From an uncultured Clostridia bacterium (GTDB lineage: Bacteria; Bacillota; Clostridia; Christensenellales; Aristaeellaceae), in NCBI GenBank assembly GCA_934662505.1, contig CAKUKE010000002.1, positions 171,299-235,298 on the forward strand: DNA of 64,000 nt, given 5' to 3'. A program made the position numbers and the translations under genes. Shown piece by piece: positions 26,606 through 35,495 of the stretch. Numbering within the stretch: the stretch's first letter is position 1; each line of letters starts with the position of its first letter. A model generated the notes under the pieces. That model made no database searches and had not been told where the DNA came from. It was given only the letters and a program-made list of their open reading frames with translations.

Positions 26606-27524
26606 CATGTTTTCGTAAAAGCGTTCTTTTGCGAACAGTTTTGGAAAGCTGCAGTAGACATACTTTCTCCGTTTCTCCCCCTCTTCTGGGCAGGCCTTCT
26701 CATTATTCAAGGGATATTCCGGCGGAAAGGCCTGTCGGACGGCAGGAGTGTACTGCTCTCTTTTGATCATCCAGCGTCTGCGCATTTAAAAAATCATGGC
26801 GGCTACTTTATCCGCCGCGCCGTCCTGTCCCGATGAAGGCTGGCGTTCAGAAACCACCGACGGATCGCGGTCTGTGATGCAGTTGAATGGTTGCGTACAC
26901 TGCATTTTGCAGATGCGTGTGAACCTTTGGCGCAAAGACTGCTTTCCAACAACTGTATTCAAAAGAATGCGTAAGGATTCAATCCGTGTGGATTTGCTGG
27001 CAGCGGGAGCCTTCGGGTTTCATTGGGTGTCATGACATTTGCTAAAGCGCTTTTCTGAGTTGCTGCCCTCCCCTTCTCTGTTTGCAGCAAATGACGCCGA
27101 AAGGCAAGCCGTTGCAAAATGAACGGTTTTCCTTTTCAGGTGCACCGCAGCAACGTCTGCTTTGTTTGTCCTCAGCATGTCTTCCCTGATCATTCGGACG
27201 ATACCGGTGCGTTTTTGATAAAAGCGCTTCTTTCATTCCAAGTATTCTCCTTTGCTTCATAAGAAAGGTTAACCATGGATGACTCTGTCTATTCATTCTG
27301 AAACGGGCAGTCTTTCGCGCGTTCCGTCATTCTCTGCTCATTTTCCAGATCTCGCTCGGTTGGAGCAGCCGTCATCTTCCGAGGACGGCGACAGCCATTG
27401 AACTTCTCCGTCACTGTTTTTCGGCCATTTTTGTGCAAAGAAAAAAGGTTTGGGATACACGCTATTGGCGAAAGCCACGGTCTGTGTTAGTAAAGGCTTT
27501 ATCTGCAAATACGGGCAGAACGCC
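26606..27524. other. Intergenic region without convincing gene
   Basis: About 0.9 kb in which open frames are short, overlapping and lack ribosome sites or family motifs. I see no tRNA, rRNA, tmRNA or RNase P RNA landmarks. It may hold decayed genes. Confidence 0.45.
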
Positions 27525-27555
27525 AAAGAAGCGCTGCAGAACAAGCCTGCAGCGC
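27525..27555 (-). terminator. Terminator after rnhA
   Basis: On the minus strand GCGCTGCAG-GCTTGTT-CTGCAGCGC is a perfect 9-bp stem followed by TTCTTT. Confidence 0.8.
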
Positions 27556-27559
27556 CGTA

Positions 27560-28075
27560 TCAGTCCTCGGAATGACGCACCTGAAACTGCTCCGGGTTGC
27601 CGAGGTCGGGGTTGGTTCGCAGAAATTGCTGAATTGCCTGACGCGCCAGCTCGTCGCAGCGGTTGTTTTCGGGGTGATCCGAATGTCCCTTTACTTTATG
27701 AAGCACCAGCACATGATTCTTTTTGCGCACCGTTAAAAGCAGCAGTTTCCACAGGTCCTGATTCTCCACAGGCTTCCCCTCGCTGTTTTTCCAGCTGTTC
27801 TTTTGCCAGTTATCCAGCCAGTGCTGATTAAAGGCATTCACCAGATAAGCACTGTCGGAATAGACCTGCGCAACGCATGGCATTTTCAACTGGCCAAGGG
27901 CGCTGATCAGCGCAAGTACCTCCATCCGATTGTTGGTTGTCCGCGGCATGCTGCCGCTGATCTCCATTTCGTGCGTGCCGTAACGCAGAATGGCTGCCCA
28001 TCCGCCCGGCCCCGGGTTACCGGAGCATGCGCCGTCCGTGAATATCTGCACTTCCTTGCGAATGATTTCGGTCAT
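27560..28075 (-). CDS. rnhA: Ribonuclease HI
   Basis: RNase HI cleaves the RNA strand of RNA-DNA hybrids. The 171-residue protein has the four acidic catalytic residues in their usual contexts: Asp in IFTDGACSGNPGPGGW, Glu in NNRMEVLAL, Asp in VYSDSAYLV and Asp in NRCDELAR. VKGHSDHPEN supplies the conserved His. AAAGGAAG precedes the ATG. It is the last gene of the long operon starting at ackA. Confidence 0.96.
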   Translation of the reverse strand: MTEIIRKEVQIFTDGACSGNPGPGGWAAILRYGTHEMEISGSMPRTTNNRMEVLALISALGQLKMPCVAQVYSDSAYLVNAFNQHWLDNWQKNSWKNSEGKPVENQDLWKLLLLTVRKKNHVLVLHKVKGHSDHPENNRCDELARQAIQQFLRTNPDLGNPEQFQVRHSED

Positions 28076-28093
28076 TTCTTTCTTCCTTTCGCG

Positions 28094-28519
28094 TCATGGA
28101 TCGTTCCTGTGCGCTGGCATGCTGATACAAATGGACGGCCTGATCTTTTCCAGCTTTTTAGGGCCGATGCCTCGGACGGCCAGCAAATCTTCCGGAAGGA
28201 AAAACGCACCGTTCTTTTCCCGCTCCTCAATGATTGCCGCAGCCGTTTTCTCCCCTATTCCCGGCAGATGGCACAATGTTTCCGCATCGGCACGGTTGAC
28301 GTCGATGCCGGTTGTACTTTCTACATAATCGGCGAAAGGATCAGCCGGCGGGGAATACACGCCCTTTGTTTTCCATGATGGAAAAAAGAATGCGTCTACC
28401 CACGTTGGAACCTGTGTATAAACGAGTAGCACGCATACAAAAATCAGCGGCGATATTGCAACGAAACGCCGGAAAAGCGAATGCGTTTTGCAGCGTCTTA
28501 TTCGTGGCATTTTCTGCAT
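28094..28519 (-). CDS. ComEA-like helix-hairpin-helix protein
   Basis: The 141-residue protein has one N-terminal membrane anchor (FVAISPLIFVCVLLVYTQV) and a C-terminal double helix-hairpin-helix (DVNRADAETLCHLPGIGEKTA, then LAVRGIGPKKLEKIRP). This is the ComEA DNA-receptor layout, without the SLBB domain found in some members. It could bind incoming DNA at the outer face of the membrane, but no other com genes are in the window. AAAGGA is ten bases before the ATG. Confidence 0.82.
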   Translation of the reverse strand: MQKMPRIRRCKTHSLFRRFVAISPLIFVCVLLVYTQVPTWVDAFFFPSWKTKGVYSPPADPFADYVESTTGIDVNRADAETLCHLPGIGEKTAAAIIEEREKNGAFFLPEDLLAVRGIGPKKLEKIRPSICISMPAHRNDP

Positions 28520-28557
28520 GCGGCATCATCCTTTGTATGCAATCGAACTGTTTTGTA

Positions 28558-29781
28558 TCAGCCCTTTACGCTGCCGAGCTTTCCGCCCAGTTTGCCGCCG
28601 CTCTTCCCGCCCAGCGCCGCCCCGGAGAGAATGTCGGACGCGAAGGAAAGGTTGTTCTGATCCTTATCTTCTTTCGCGCGCAGCGCACAGCGCACCATTT
28701 CATCAATGAGCGCGTCATAGGGCAAGCCGCTTTCGCTCCAGAGATAGTATGCAAGGGAACCGGGGATCGTGTTGATTTCGGTGATGTAATACCGATCGCT
28801 GTGACGATCCAGCATAAAATCGATGCGTACCACGCTTTTGCAGTCCAGCGCACGGAAAATATCCTTGGCCAATGCCTGAATTTTATCCGTCAGCTCCTCG
28901 CCGATCGGCGCAGGGATAATGCGCTTCAGGCTGGCCATCCCCTTGCTTCCGCCGGAACCGGCCAGATATTTTTCGGAAAAGTCCAGAAAGTCCGTGCCGG
29001 TGTTGGGCATTTCCAGTACGGACGCCCGAACATCGTCGTCATAGCCCAGCACAGAGCAGTTGACCTCGATGGGCTTATCCAGCCCCTTTTCCACCAGCAG
29101 GCGGCGGTCGAAGGAGAAGCCGAGTTCCAGCGCCTGACGCAGTTTTTCCCGATCGCCGGCATGACTGACGCCGATGGAGGAGCCGAGGCTTGCCGGCTTG
29201 ACAAATACCGGATATCCCAGCGTGGTTTCGATTTCGTCCAGCATGGCTTCACTGTTTTTGCGCCAGTCGGAGCGGGTGACGGCACAGTCCGGCAGCACCG
29301 GGAAACCCATGCCGCGGAAGAAGCGCTTCATGGTAATTTTGTCCATGCCGATGGCCGAGGCGCATACGCCAGTGGAAGCATAGGGAATGTTGGCGATTTC
29401 AAGCAGCCCCTGAAGCGTGCCGTCTTCACCGTGGGCGCCGTGCATGACCGGAATGACGCAATCCAGCCGTACCAGCATTTCTTCTTTGACGCCGCCGAAA
29501 AGCCCGGAACGGCGTGTATAGTGCATCAGTGCGCCGGAGCCGGCCGTCAAATCCAGCTGCACCCGTTTCAGCCCTTTGCCATAAGGGTCAAAGGGCATAT
29601 AGGTTTTCATATCCGTCAGCACGTCGCCGGTAAACCACTCGCCCTGCTGGGAAATATAAATGGGCGTTACGTCATATTTTTCCAGGTTCACATTGCGCAT
29701 CAGCTGCACAGCGCTGATGACGGACACCTCGTGCTCGCAGCTTCTGCTGCCAAAGATAACGCCTAACTGCATTTTGCTCAT
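28558..29781 (-). CDS. ddl: D-alanine-D-alanine ligase
   Basis: Ddl joins two D-Ala residues with ATP for the peptidoglycan stem. The 407-residue ATP-grasp protein has HGAHGEDGTLQGLLE in the N-terminal domain, VFVKPASLGSSIGVS for ATP binding and ITEINTIPGSLAYY for metal and substrate binding. The omega-loop region reads FSEKYLAGS, with the Lys-Tyr pair of D-Ala-D-Ala rather than D-lactate enzymes. The C-terminus carries an extra glycine/lysine tail (GGKSGGKLGGKLG). It follows a Mur ligase by 16 bases. Confidence 0.92.
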   Translation of the reverse strand: MSKMQLGVIFGSRSCEHEVSVISAVQLMRNVNLEKYDVTPIYISQQGEWFTGDVLTDMKTYMPFDPYGKGLKRVQLDLTAGSGALMHYTRRSGLFGGVKEEMLVRLDCVIPVMHGAHGEDGTLQGLLEIANIPYASTGVCASAIGMDKITMKRFFRGMGFPVLPDCAVTRSDWRKNSEAMLDEIETTLGYPVFVKPASLGSSIGVSHAGDREKLRQALELGFSFDRRLLVEKGLDKPIEVNCSVLGYDDDVRASVLEMPNTGTDFLDFSEKYLAGSGGSKGMASLKRIIPAPIGEELTDKIQALAKDIFRALDCKSVVRIDFMLDRHSDRYYITEINTIPGSLAYYLWSESGLPYDALIDEMVRCALRAKEDKDQNNLSFASDILSGAALGGKSGGKLGGKLGSVKG

Positions 29782-29797
29782 GCTTCAGCCTTCTTTC

Positions 29798-31447
29798 TTA
29801 CTCGGAGTAATGATCCGGCAGATCGTTTTCATACATGATGATGTCGCCTGCGCGCATCATGCCATGGAGCATATCCGTCGCTTCCTGCAAGGAAGCGCAC
29901 ACATGAAGATGCTCGGCAGGGAAACCGGCGGAGCGCAGCCCTTCGCAGATGGGCTGCGTGTGCTTTTGACCTACAAGGAAAACTTCATCGGCAGATGAAG
30001 CAATGCGTACGCCGAAATCAAAATTGAATTTCTTTTCCTCGGCGCCCAGTTCCACCATGCCGGGGGTCACAATGATTCGTCTGCCGGAAAAGGCGGAAAG
30101 CACATCCAGCGCAAGCGCGCTGCTGCGGGGGTTGGTGTTGAAAGCGTCGTCAATGACGGTGATGTCGCCCGGCGTGTGGAGCAGCTGCAGACGGTGCTCC
30201 ACGGGCTTGAGCCGGGCAATGCCGCGGGCGATCTGCTCATGGGTCAGCCCCAGATGACGGGCAACGACCGCGCAAAGAAGAATGTTCTGAATGTTATGCG
30301 CGCCCAGCAGCACCGTCTGACACGGGAAGGGCTCCTCCCCCTTCAGGTGCAGCATAAACCGGCTGCCTTCGCCGGACAGGGTGATCTCATCCGCCCATGC
30401 GTCATCTCCGGGGCGTCCGGCCAGTGCTTTCATACACGCGGCATCCCGGTGAAAAAGCTCTGTGACCAGCGCGCCGTCGTCGCTGAACACGGCAAACCCG
30501 TCAGGCGGAAGGGCGTCGATCAGTTCGTATTTGGTGTTCTTGATACGGTCGATGGTGCGGAACGTGTCCAGATGCTGGGGGCCTACGGCGGTCAAAACGC
30601 CGATGCCCGGGTGCACGAGGCGGCACAGCTCCCGGATTTCGCCGACATGCCGCGCCCCCATTTCGCCGATGAACACCTGATGGGAGGGCTCCAGACGCTC
30701 TCTTACAATGCGGGTCACCCCCATCGGGGTGTTGAAACTGGAAGGGGTCGCCAGCACCCGGTATTTCTGTGAAAGGATCTCCGCCAGAATAAACTTGACG
30801 GAGGTTTTTCCGTAGCTGCCCGTAATGCCGATGCGGATGAGATTGGGGTTGGCCAGCAGCCGTTTTTCAGCATCCCGGAAATAAAGACGGAAAATGCATT
30901 TTTCAACAGGCAGCGCCAGCACGGCGGCAAGGGGCAGCAAAAGCGGAAGCAGCGCCGCCGCCAGCCCCCATCCGCCGTAGGAAAGACCGAGGGCGGAACT
31001 TCCCCACAGAAGCAGCGCGGTCAGTACGGCAAGCACACCGTACAGCCGCTTCATGCGGGATGTAAGGGCAAATTTTTTCTTTGCAGGCTGCTGCACCGCC
31101 AGATCGCGCACCATCCATGCGCTGTACAGGAGCACGGCGTCCACAATCAGGTAGGCGACCACGGCCAGGAGGGACAGCGGCTTTTCCGTTTCAAACGGAG
31201 AAAAAAGAAGGGCGTGCCCGCGGGTCATCAGCGCTCTGGATACTCCAAAGAACAGAAACCAGCCAAGTCCTAATCCCGCATAGGGCAGCACGCTTTTTTT
31301 CCATTGACGGCGAAGCGTCCTGAAATACCCCTGAAACTGGTAGCTTTCCAACTGGAAATAGTGCATCAGACGGCGCGAAGCAGCCACCATTCCCGCCCCC
31401 ATAAACAGGTTGGGCAGGAATAACCCGATCAATCGGCTCCAAAACAT
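29798..31447 (-). CDS. Membrane-anchored Mur ligase (MurF-like)
   Basis: The C-terminal two thirds is a Mur ligase: P-loop GITGSYGKTSVK near residue 208, central-domain GEMGARHVGEI, and the late DDAFNTNPRSSALAL motif. MurF adds D-Ala-D-Ala to the UDP-MurNAc-tripeptide, and pairing with ddl supports that reaction. Unlike soluble MurF, the first 185 residues hold about five membrane segments, making 549 residues in total. It may work at the membrane or on another substrate. A housekeeping murF could lie elsewhere. Confidence 0.83.
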   Translation of the reverse strand: MFWSRLIGLFLPNLFMGAGMVAASRRLMHYFQLESYQFQGYFRTLRRQWKKSVLPYAGLGLGWFLFFGVSRALMTRGHALLFSPFETEKPLSLLAVVAYLIVDAVLLYSAWMVRDLAVQQPAKKKFALTSRMKRLYGVLAVLTALLLWGSSALGLSYGGWGLAAALLPLLLPLAAVLALPVEKCIFRLYFRDAEKRLLANPNLIRIGITGSYGKTSVKFILAEILSQKYRVLATPSSFNTPMGVTRIVRERLEPSHQVFIGEMGARHVGEIRELCRLVHPGIGVLTAVGPQHLDTFRTIDRIKNTKYELIDALPPDGFAVFSDDGALVTELFHRDAACMKALAGRPGDDAWADEITLSGEGSRFMLHLKGEEPFPCQTVLLGAHNIQNILLCAVVARHLGLTHEQIARGIARLKPVEHRLQLLHTPGDITVIDDAFNTNPRSSALALDVLSAFSGRRIIVTPGMVELGAEEKKFNFDFGVRIASSADEVFLVGQKHTQPICEGLRSAGFPAEHLHVCASLQEATDMLHGMMRAGDIIMYENDLPDHYSE

Positions 31448-31468
31448 GCGGCAGTAAGTCTCCCCTAC

Positions 31469-32242
31469 TCAATTTAAGAACGCTTTTACAATGGTGACAA
31501 AGCGCGGCCATTCGCGCAGATAGGCAAAATGATCCTGCCCCTCAAAAACCACCAGACCCGCATCCGGAATTTCCTGCGCCATGGTTTTTCCCATCCACAG
31601 CGGCGTTGCGTCGTCGTGCTCGCCCCAGACCAGCAGCGTCGGCGCCTGAATATGCTCAAGGCAGGGGCGCAGATCCTCCGAAACGACCCTGACAAAGGTC
31701 TTTTTCATTTCATCGTCCAGCGCATTGTAGTCGGCAGAACCGTATTTCTGCTGGAGCGCATGCAGCAGCTTCTGCGACGCTGTGCCGAGCAGCGGAAGGC
31801 TTTTCATCCGATTCAGCCATTCCTTTTTGCGTTTATAGGCCGCTTCTTTTTTCTGCTGCTCCGGCGTTTTCTCTTTTTTCAGCCCGGCGCAGCCTGTCAG
31901 CACGAGCCGGTGTACCAGTTCGGGATGCGCCGCCGACAGTTTGAGCGCGACCCGTCCGCCGAAGGAATGGGCGACAATGTCGCAGGGGGCGATTCCCCTT
32001 TCCTGAATAAACGCTTCTGTCAGCCGGGCAAAATCGTCCACACCCCATGGCACGGGCGGTCGGCCGGACTGACCGTGGGCTGGAAAATCGATGGCATACA
32101 GACGGTAACCGTCCGCCATGGCCTGCATGATGGGTTCAAAATGTCTGATCGAGCAGCCCCAGCCATGCAGGAAAAGGACGCAGGGACCCCGGTCGCCGAT
32201 CTGCTCATAATGGATCTTCACATCCAGCAGCGTTGTTTCCAT
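31469..32242 (-). CDS. Alpha/beta hydrolase
   Basis: The 257-residue protein has the alpha/beta-hydrolase landmarks: oxyanion HGWGCS, nucleophile elbow AHSFGG (Ser about residue 93), acidic WGEHDD and catalytic His in GQDHFAYL. A helical cap follows the nucleophile. The substrate is unknown. It is 21 bases upstream of the Mur ligase, so an activity on a cell-wall or activated ester is possible but unproven. Confidence 0.85.
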   Translation of the reverse strand: METTLLDVKIHYEQIGDRGPCVLFLHGWGCSIRHFEPIMQAMADGYRLYAIDFPAHGQSGRPPVPWGVDDFARLTEAFIQERGIAPCDIVAHSFGGRVALKLSAAHPELVHRLVLTGCAGLKKEKTPEQQKKEAAYKRKKEWLNRMKSLPLLGTASQKLLHALQQKYGSADYNALDDEMKKTFVRVVSEDLRPCLEHIQAPTLLVWGEHDDATPLWMGKTMAQEIPDAGLVVFEGQDHFAYLREWPRFVTIVKAFLN

Positions 32243-32275
32243 GGCAGCCCCTTTCTGTTCCGCTTTAGTATATGT

Positions 32276-32752
32276 TTATTCCCGCGTCTCATGCGCCGGC
32301 AGCCAGATGTAGCGGCATTTGGCGGTGGAACCGGAGCACACCGCACGGTATTCCGGCGGAACGGGCGCAATTCTCTCCAGCACGCACCCCAGCTTTTCAC
32401 AGGTTCTTCTGGAAGGCAGGTTATCCACGTCCGTGGTGATCACCACGCTTCCAAGGCGCAGCCGCGCAATCAGCGGCGCGATCAGTCGGCACGCGGCTTC
32501 CGCATAGCCGTGACCGCGGTGGCCTTTTTCGATGCGGTAACCGATGTGACCCAGATAGTACAGCGCCGGACTTTCACCCAGCCGAAGGCTGACATACCCT
32601 ACATAATCGCGGCTTCTGGCGCGGTATATTTCAAACACATAGCCGTCCGTAATGCCGCACAGCGCGTCCGATACGTCCTGACTGGTCATATACAGATCGA
32701 TTTCGCCGTTTGAAAAAGCGGGACGGCGCAGCAGTCGAAACAAAGAGGGCAT
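32276..32752 (-). CDS. GNAT family N-acetyltransferase
   Basis: The 158-residue protein resembles RimJ/RimL-type acetyltransferases. The acetyl-CoA motif A reads GYRIEKGHRGHGYAEAA, followed by TDVDNLPSRRTCEKLGC, the usual N-x2-S-x3-x-EKxG motif. The acceptor is unknown. It lies 20 bases after ackA and 33 bases before the hydrolase gene in the same operon. Confidence 0.87.
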   Translation of the reverse strand: MPSLFRLLRRPAFSNGEIDLYMTSQDVSDALCGITDGYVFEIYRARSRDYVGYVSLRLGESPALYYLGHIGYRIEKGHRGHGYAEAACRLIAPLIARLRLGSVVITTDVDNLPSRRTCEKLGCVLERIAPVPPEYRAVCSGSTAKCRYIWLPAHETRE

Positions 32753-32772
32753 GTCAACCTCCGGCGGGCGGA

Positions 32773-33969
32773 TCAGCGCTGGCCTACGAGTTCCAGCGTG
32801 TCGCGGGCAATGGCGATTTCTTCGTTGGTGGGAATGACCAGCACCTTGACCTTGCTGTCCGGCGCGGAAATATCCCGTTCTTCTCCGCGGAACTTGTTCT
32901 TGGCCACGTCGATCCTGGCGCCGAGATATTCAAAGCCCTCCATGACCTTTTCCCGCAGTTCGATGTTGTTTTCACCGATGCCGGCGGTAAAGACGATCAC
33001 GTCCACGCCGTTCATGGCGGCGGCATAGGCGCCGATGTATTTACGGATCCCGTACACCAGCATGTCCCGGGCGATGGCGGCCCGCTCGTTTCCGGCGTTG
33101 GCGGCGTTGTCGATGTCGCGCATGTCGCTGCTGACGCCGCTGATGCCCAGCAGACCGCTCTTTTTATTGCAGATGGTCAGCATTTCATCTACGCTGATAT
33201 GGTCGTTTTTGCAGATGTACTGAACGACCGTTGCGTCGATCGTGCCGCAGCGGGTGCCCATCAGCACGCCCTCCAGCGGCGCGATGCCCATGGAGGTGTC
33301 CACGCATTTGCCGTGATCCACCGCGCAGAGAGAGGAACCGTTGCCGAGGTGGCAGGTGATGATGCGCAGATCTTCCTTCTTCTGCCCTAAGAATTCAGCG
33401 GCGCGCTGGCTGACGTAGCGGTGGCTGGTGCCGTGGAAACCGTAGCGGCGAACCTTCAGGCGGTCGTAGTACTCCATGGGAACGCCGTAGAGGTAGGCCT
33501 TGGGCGGCATGGTCTGATGGAAGGCCGTGTCGAACACCGCCACCATGGGCGTTCCGGGCATGACGGCCTGGCAGGCCTTGATGCCCATCAGGTTGGCGGG
33601 GTTGTGCAGGGGCCCCAGCGGGATGTTTTCTTCAATGGCCGCGATGACGGCGTCATCAATGACAACCGATTCGGTAAACTTGGAGCCGCCGTGGAGCACA
33701 CGGTGGCCGACTGCGCCGATCTCGTCCATACTGGCGACCACGCCGTGCTCTTTGCTGGTCAGCGCGTCGATCATGTGCTTGCACGCTTCCACATGGTTCT
33801 TCATGGGCACGACCAGTTCAAACTTTTCACCGTTCACTTTCTGTTCCAGACGGCTTCCCTCAATGCCGATGCGCTCCACCAGACCCTTGGCCAGCGTCTT
33901 TTCGTTTTCCATGTCGATCAGCTGATACTTCAGGGACGAGGAACCGGCGTTTACAATCAGAATTTTCAT
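32773..33969 (-). CDS. ackA: Acetate kinase
   Basis: AckA interconverts acetyl phosphate plus ADP and acetate plus ATP, the energy-yielding step of acetate fermentation. The 398-residue length is normal. MKILIVNAGSSSLKY is the N-terminal signature; GFHGTSHRYVS, HLGNGSS and FTAGIGEN are also present. The ATG at 33969 begins the conserved N-terminus, with GGAGG 12 bases upstream. The usual partner pta is not adjacent. It is the first gene of a probable seven-gene operon ending at rnhA. Confidence 0.97.
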   Translation of the reverse strand: MKILIVNAGSSSLKYQLIDMENEKTLAKGLVERIGIEGSRLEQKVNGEKFELVVPMKNHVEACKHMIDALTSKEHGVVASMDEIGAVGHRVLHGGSKFTESVVIDDAVIAAIEENIPLGPLHNPANLMGIKACQAVMPGTPMVAVFDTAFHQTMPPKAYLYGVPMEYYDRLKVRRYGFHGTSHRYVSQRAAEFLGQKKEDLRIITCHLGNGSSLCAVDHGKCVDTSMGIAPLEGVLMGTRCGTIDATVVQYICKNDHISVDEMLTICNKKSGLLGISGVSSDMRDIDNAANAGNERAAIARDMLVYGIRKYIGAYAAAMNGVDVIVFTAGIGENNIELREKVMEGFEYLGARIDVAKNKFRGEERDISAPDSKVKVLVIPTNEEIAIARDTLELVGQR

Positions 33970-34011
33970 AACCGCATCTTGCCTCCAAATGTTCATTGGG
34001 ATACTTGCACC

Positions 34012-34040
34012 ATTATACATTTTTTCGCCATATTTTGCAA
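34012..34040 (-). promoter_or_regulatory. ackA operon promoter
   Basis: On the minus strand TTGCAA-N17-TATAAT, about 45 bases before the ackA ATG. Confidence 0.8.
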
Positions 34041-34112
34041 GGCGTATCCGCCAACTTTGCGCACCCGGTTTGCTGCGGCGCATAAATAAAAGCGTAAGGA
34101 GGCGGTTAAACG

Positions 34113-34436
34113 ATGGGTACAGAAAGAGAAAAGTCGCCCTTTGAGGCGCTTACCTTTCGTGAACAGCAGGATCAGTGGCTGGCATGGCGTTCCAGACGCA
34201 TGACAAGCGTTCCTCTGCACGGGAGTGCTAATGAAGAAAAAGCACCGCCGCTGGCAATCCCCGGGCTGCGGGAGGAAAGACCGGTTGCCCCCTCCCCTGC
34301 CGGCCGGCGGCAGACGGAGGCGTCGGACGCGCCGTTTCGCCACCGGGAATTGGACAGGGTCTATGCCCGGCATCTGTCGGCGCTGCGGAAAACCGGCACC
34401 TGGCAGACAACTACATCCCCAACGCCAGACGGATAA
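34113..34436 (+). CDS. Small hypothetical protein
   Basis: The 107-residue, Arg- and Pro-rich, probably unstructured protein has no domain I recognise. A strong AAGGAGG lies ten bases upstream, which supports translation. A possible sigma-K-like promoter (AC-N16-CATAAATAA, 34063-34089) precedes it. Its 3' end overlaps the convergent TraX-like gene by 26 bases. Confidence 0.55.
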   Translation: MGTEREKSPFEALTFREQQDQWLAWRSRRMTSVPLHGSANEEKAPPLAIPGLREERPVAPSPAGRRQTEASDAPFRHRELDRVYARHLSALRKTGTWQTTTSPTPDG

Positions 34437-35181
34437 GTCCGAGCAGCAGCAGGTGCCCGGGATAAGCGGCGTAGCCGAGGGTCTTGGGCAGATTTGTCCG
34501 TTTCGTACGCGGCCAGAGCATCAGCGGCAGGGACAGAATGGCCATGAACTGCAGCCGGCTTGCGGCCTTGACCAGTTCGGCGGCGTAGGGCAGCCCGTTC
34601 AGCAGGCTGAGCGGCAGAGGCAGGCCGAAAAAATCCGACACGGTGCCGGAGGAAGTGCCCCAGAACAGGCAAAAAGCCGTCATGACGGCGCCGATGGCGC
34701 TCCGGCTGCTGCGGGCAGCGTACAAAAGCATCATCAGCAGTACGCCGCGCCATCCGTAGTCCATTTTCACAGCGCAGCTTAAAACCAGCGCCAGCACAGG
34801 ACCCCACAGGTGGCTGTATGCTTTCTTCTCCCGGACGGCAATGATTCCCATCAGACCGCAGAGCAGGGTGAACATGACGTTCAGCTCGTACCAGCGGTGG
34901 TGCAGGCCGAGCATGTAGCACGGCTGGGACAGGAGGGCGAACAGGAACAGCCTCAGGGCGTATTGCCACACATTGCGGGTGCAGCATACGCCGACCACGG
35001 CGCACCACAAATACAGCGGAAATGCGATACGCCCCAGAACGCGCAGCTCCTGTATCTGCGGGAAAAAAGCGGCGCCCAGATGATCCGTCAGCATCAATAC
35101 GAAGGCAAGCAGCTTCAGCAGTCCCGTATCCATGCATCCGGCGCACCGTTTTTCTACGGTCATCGTGTGCCTGTTTTCCAA
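34411..35181 (-). CDS. TraX-like integral membrane protein
   Basis: The 256-residue protein has six or more membrane segments and the TraX family N-terminus (LLKLLAFVLMLTDHLGAAFFP, with the conserved D-H, then GRIAFPLYLW). TraX acetylates pilin on the F plasmid. Chromosomal Firmicute members have unknown substrates and are probably membrane acyltransferases. Start is TTG at 35181, seven bases after GGGAGGGG; an internal ATG at 35163 lacks a site. Confidence 0.83.
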   Translation of the reverse strand: MENRHTMTVEKRCAGCMDTGLLKLLAFVLMLTDHLGAAFFPQIQELRVLGRIAFPLYLWCAVVGVCCTRNVWQYALRLFLFALLSQPCYMLGLHHRWYELNVMFTLLCGLMGIIAVREKKAYSHLWGPVLALVLSCAVKMDYGWRGVLLMMLLYAARSSRSAIGAVMTAFCLFWGTSSGTVSDFFGLPLPLSLLNGLPYAAELVKAASRLQFMAILSLPLMLWPRTKRTNLPKTLGYAAYPGHLLLLGLIRLALGM

Positions 35182-35207
35182 ATCGCACCCCTCCCTTCTG
35201 CTACGGG

Positions 35208-35236
35208 ATTATAGCACATTCTGATTCGCTTGTCAG
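35208..35236 (-). promoter_or_regulatory. Promoter of the TraX-like gene
   Basis: On the minus strand CTGACA-N17-TATAAT with an extended TGC. Confidence 0.7.
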
Positions 35237-35432
35237 TATGGGGAGACCGCTTGAAAGCGCCCGATTTTTTTCTCATTTTGCTCATCATTCGTTCACATGT
35301 ACGTGATAGACTGAGAGCCGTGGAAGCAAATGGCCACAATTCCCGCCCCGAAGCGCCCGTGCCAGCTCACGGAAAGCGCGTCGGGGCGGACGATTTTTGG
35401 ACAAAAAGACGAATTTGTTTAGCAGGACGCGC

Positions 35433-35461
35433 TTTACAGCACCTGATCGCTGTGATATGAT
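35433..35461 (+). promoter_or_regulatory. Promoter of the ThrE-like operon
   Basis: TTTACA-N17-TATGAT with an extended TGA before the -10, 35 bases before the ATG at 35496. The remaining 190 bases back to the TraX-like promoter hold nothing recognisable. Confidence 0.75.
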
Positions 35462-35495
35462 GAAGCCGTATTTTTGATGATGCGGAGGCTTGCCC

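Noticed and set aside
28312..29766. A 484-codon plus-strand open frame
   Set aside because: Antisense shadow of ddl; no recognisable domain.
28558..29781. Vancomycin-resistance (D-Lac or D-Ser) type ligase
   Set aside because: The omega loop keeps the Lys-Tyr of D-Ala-D-Ala ligases and no vanH, vanX or vanRS genes are nearby.
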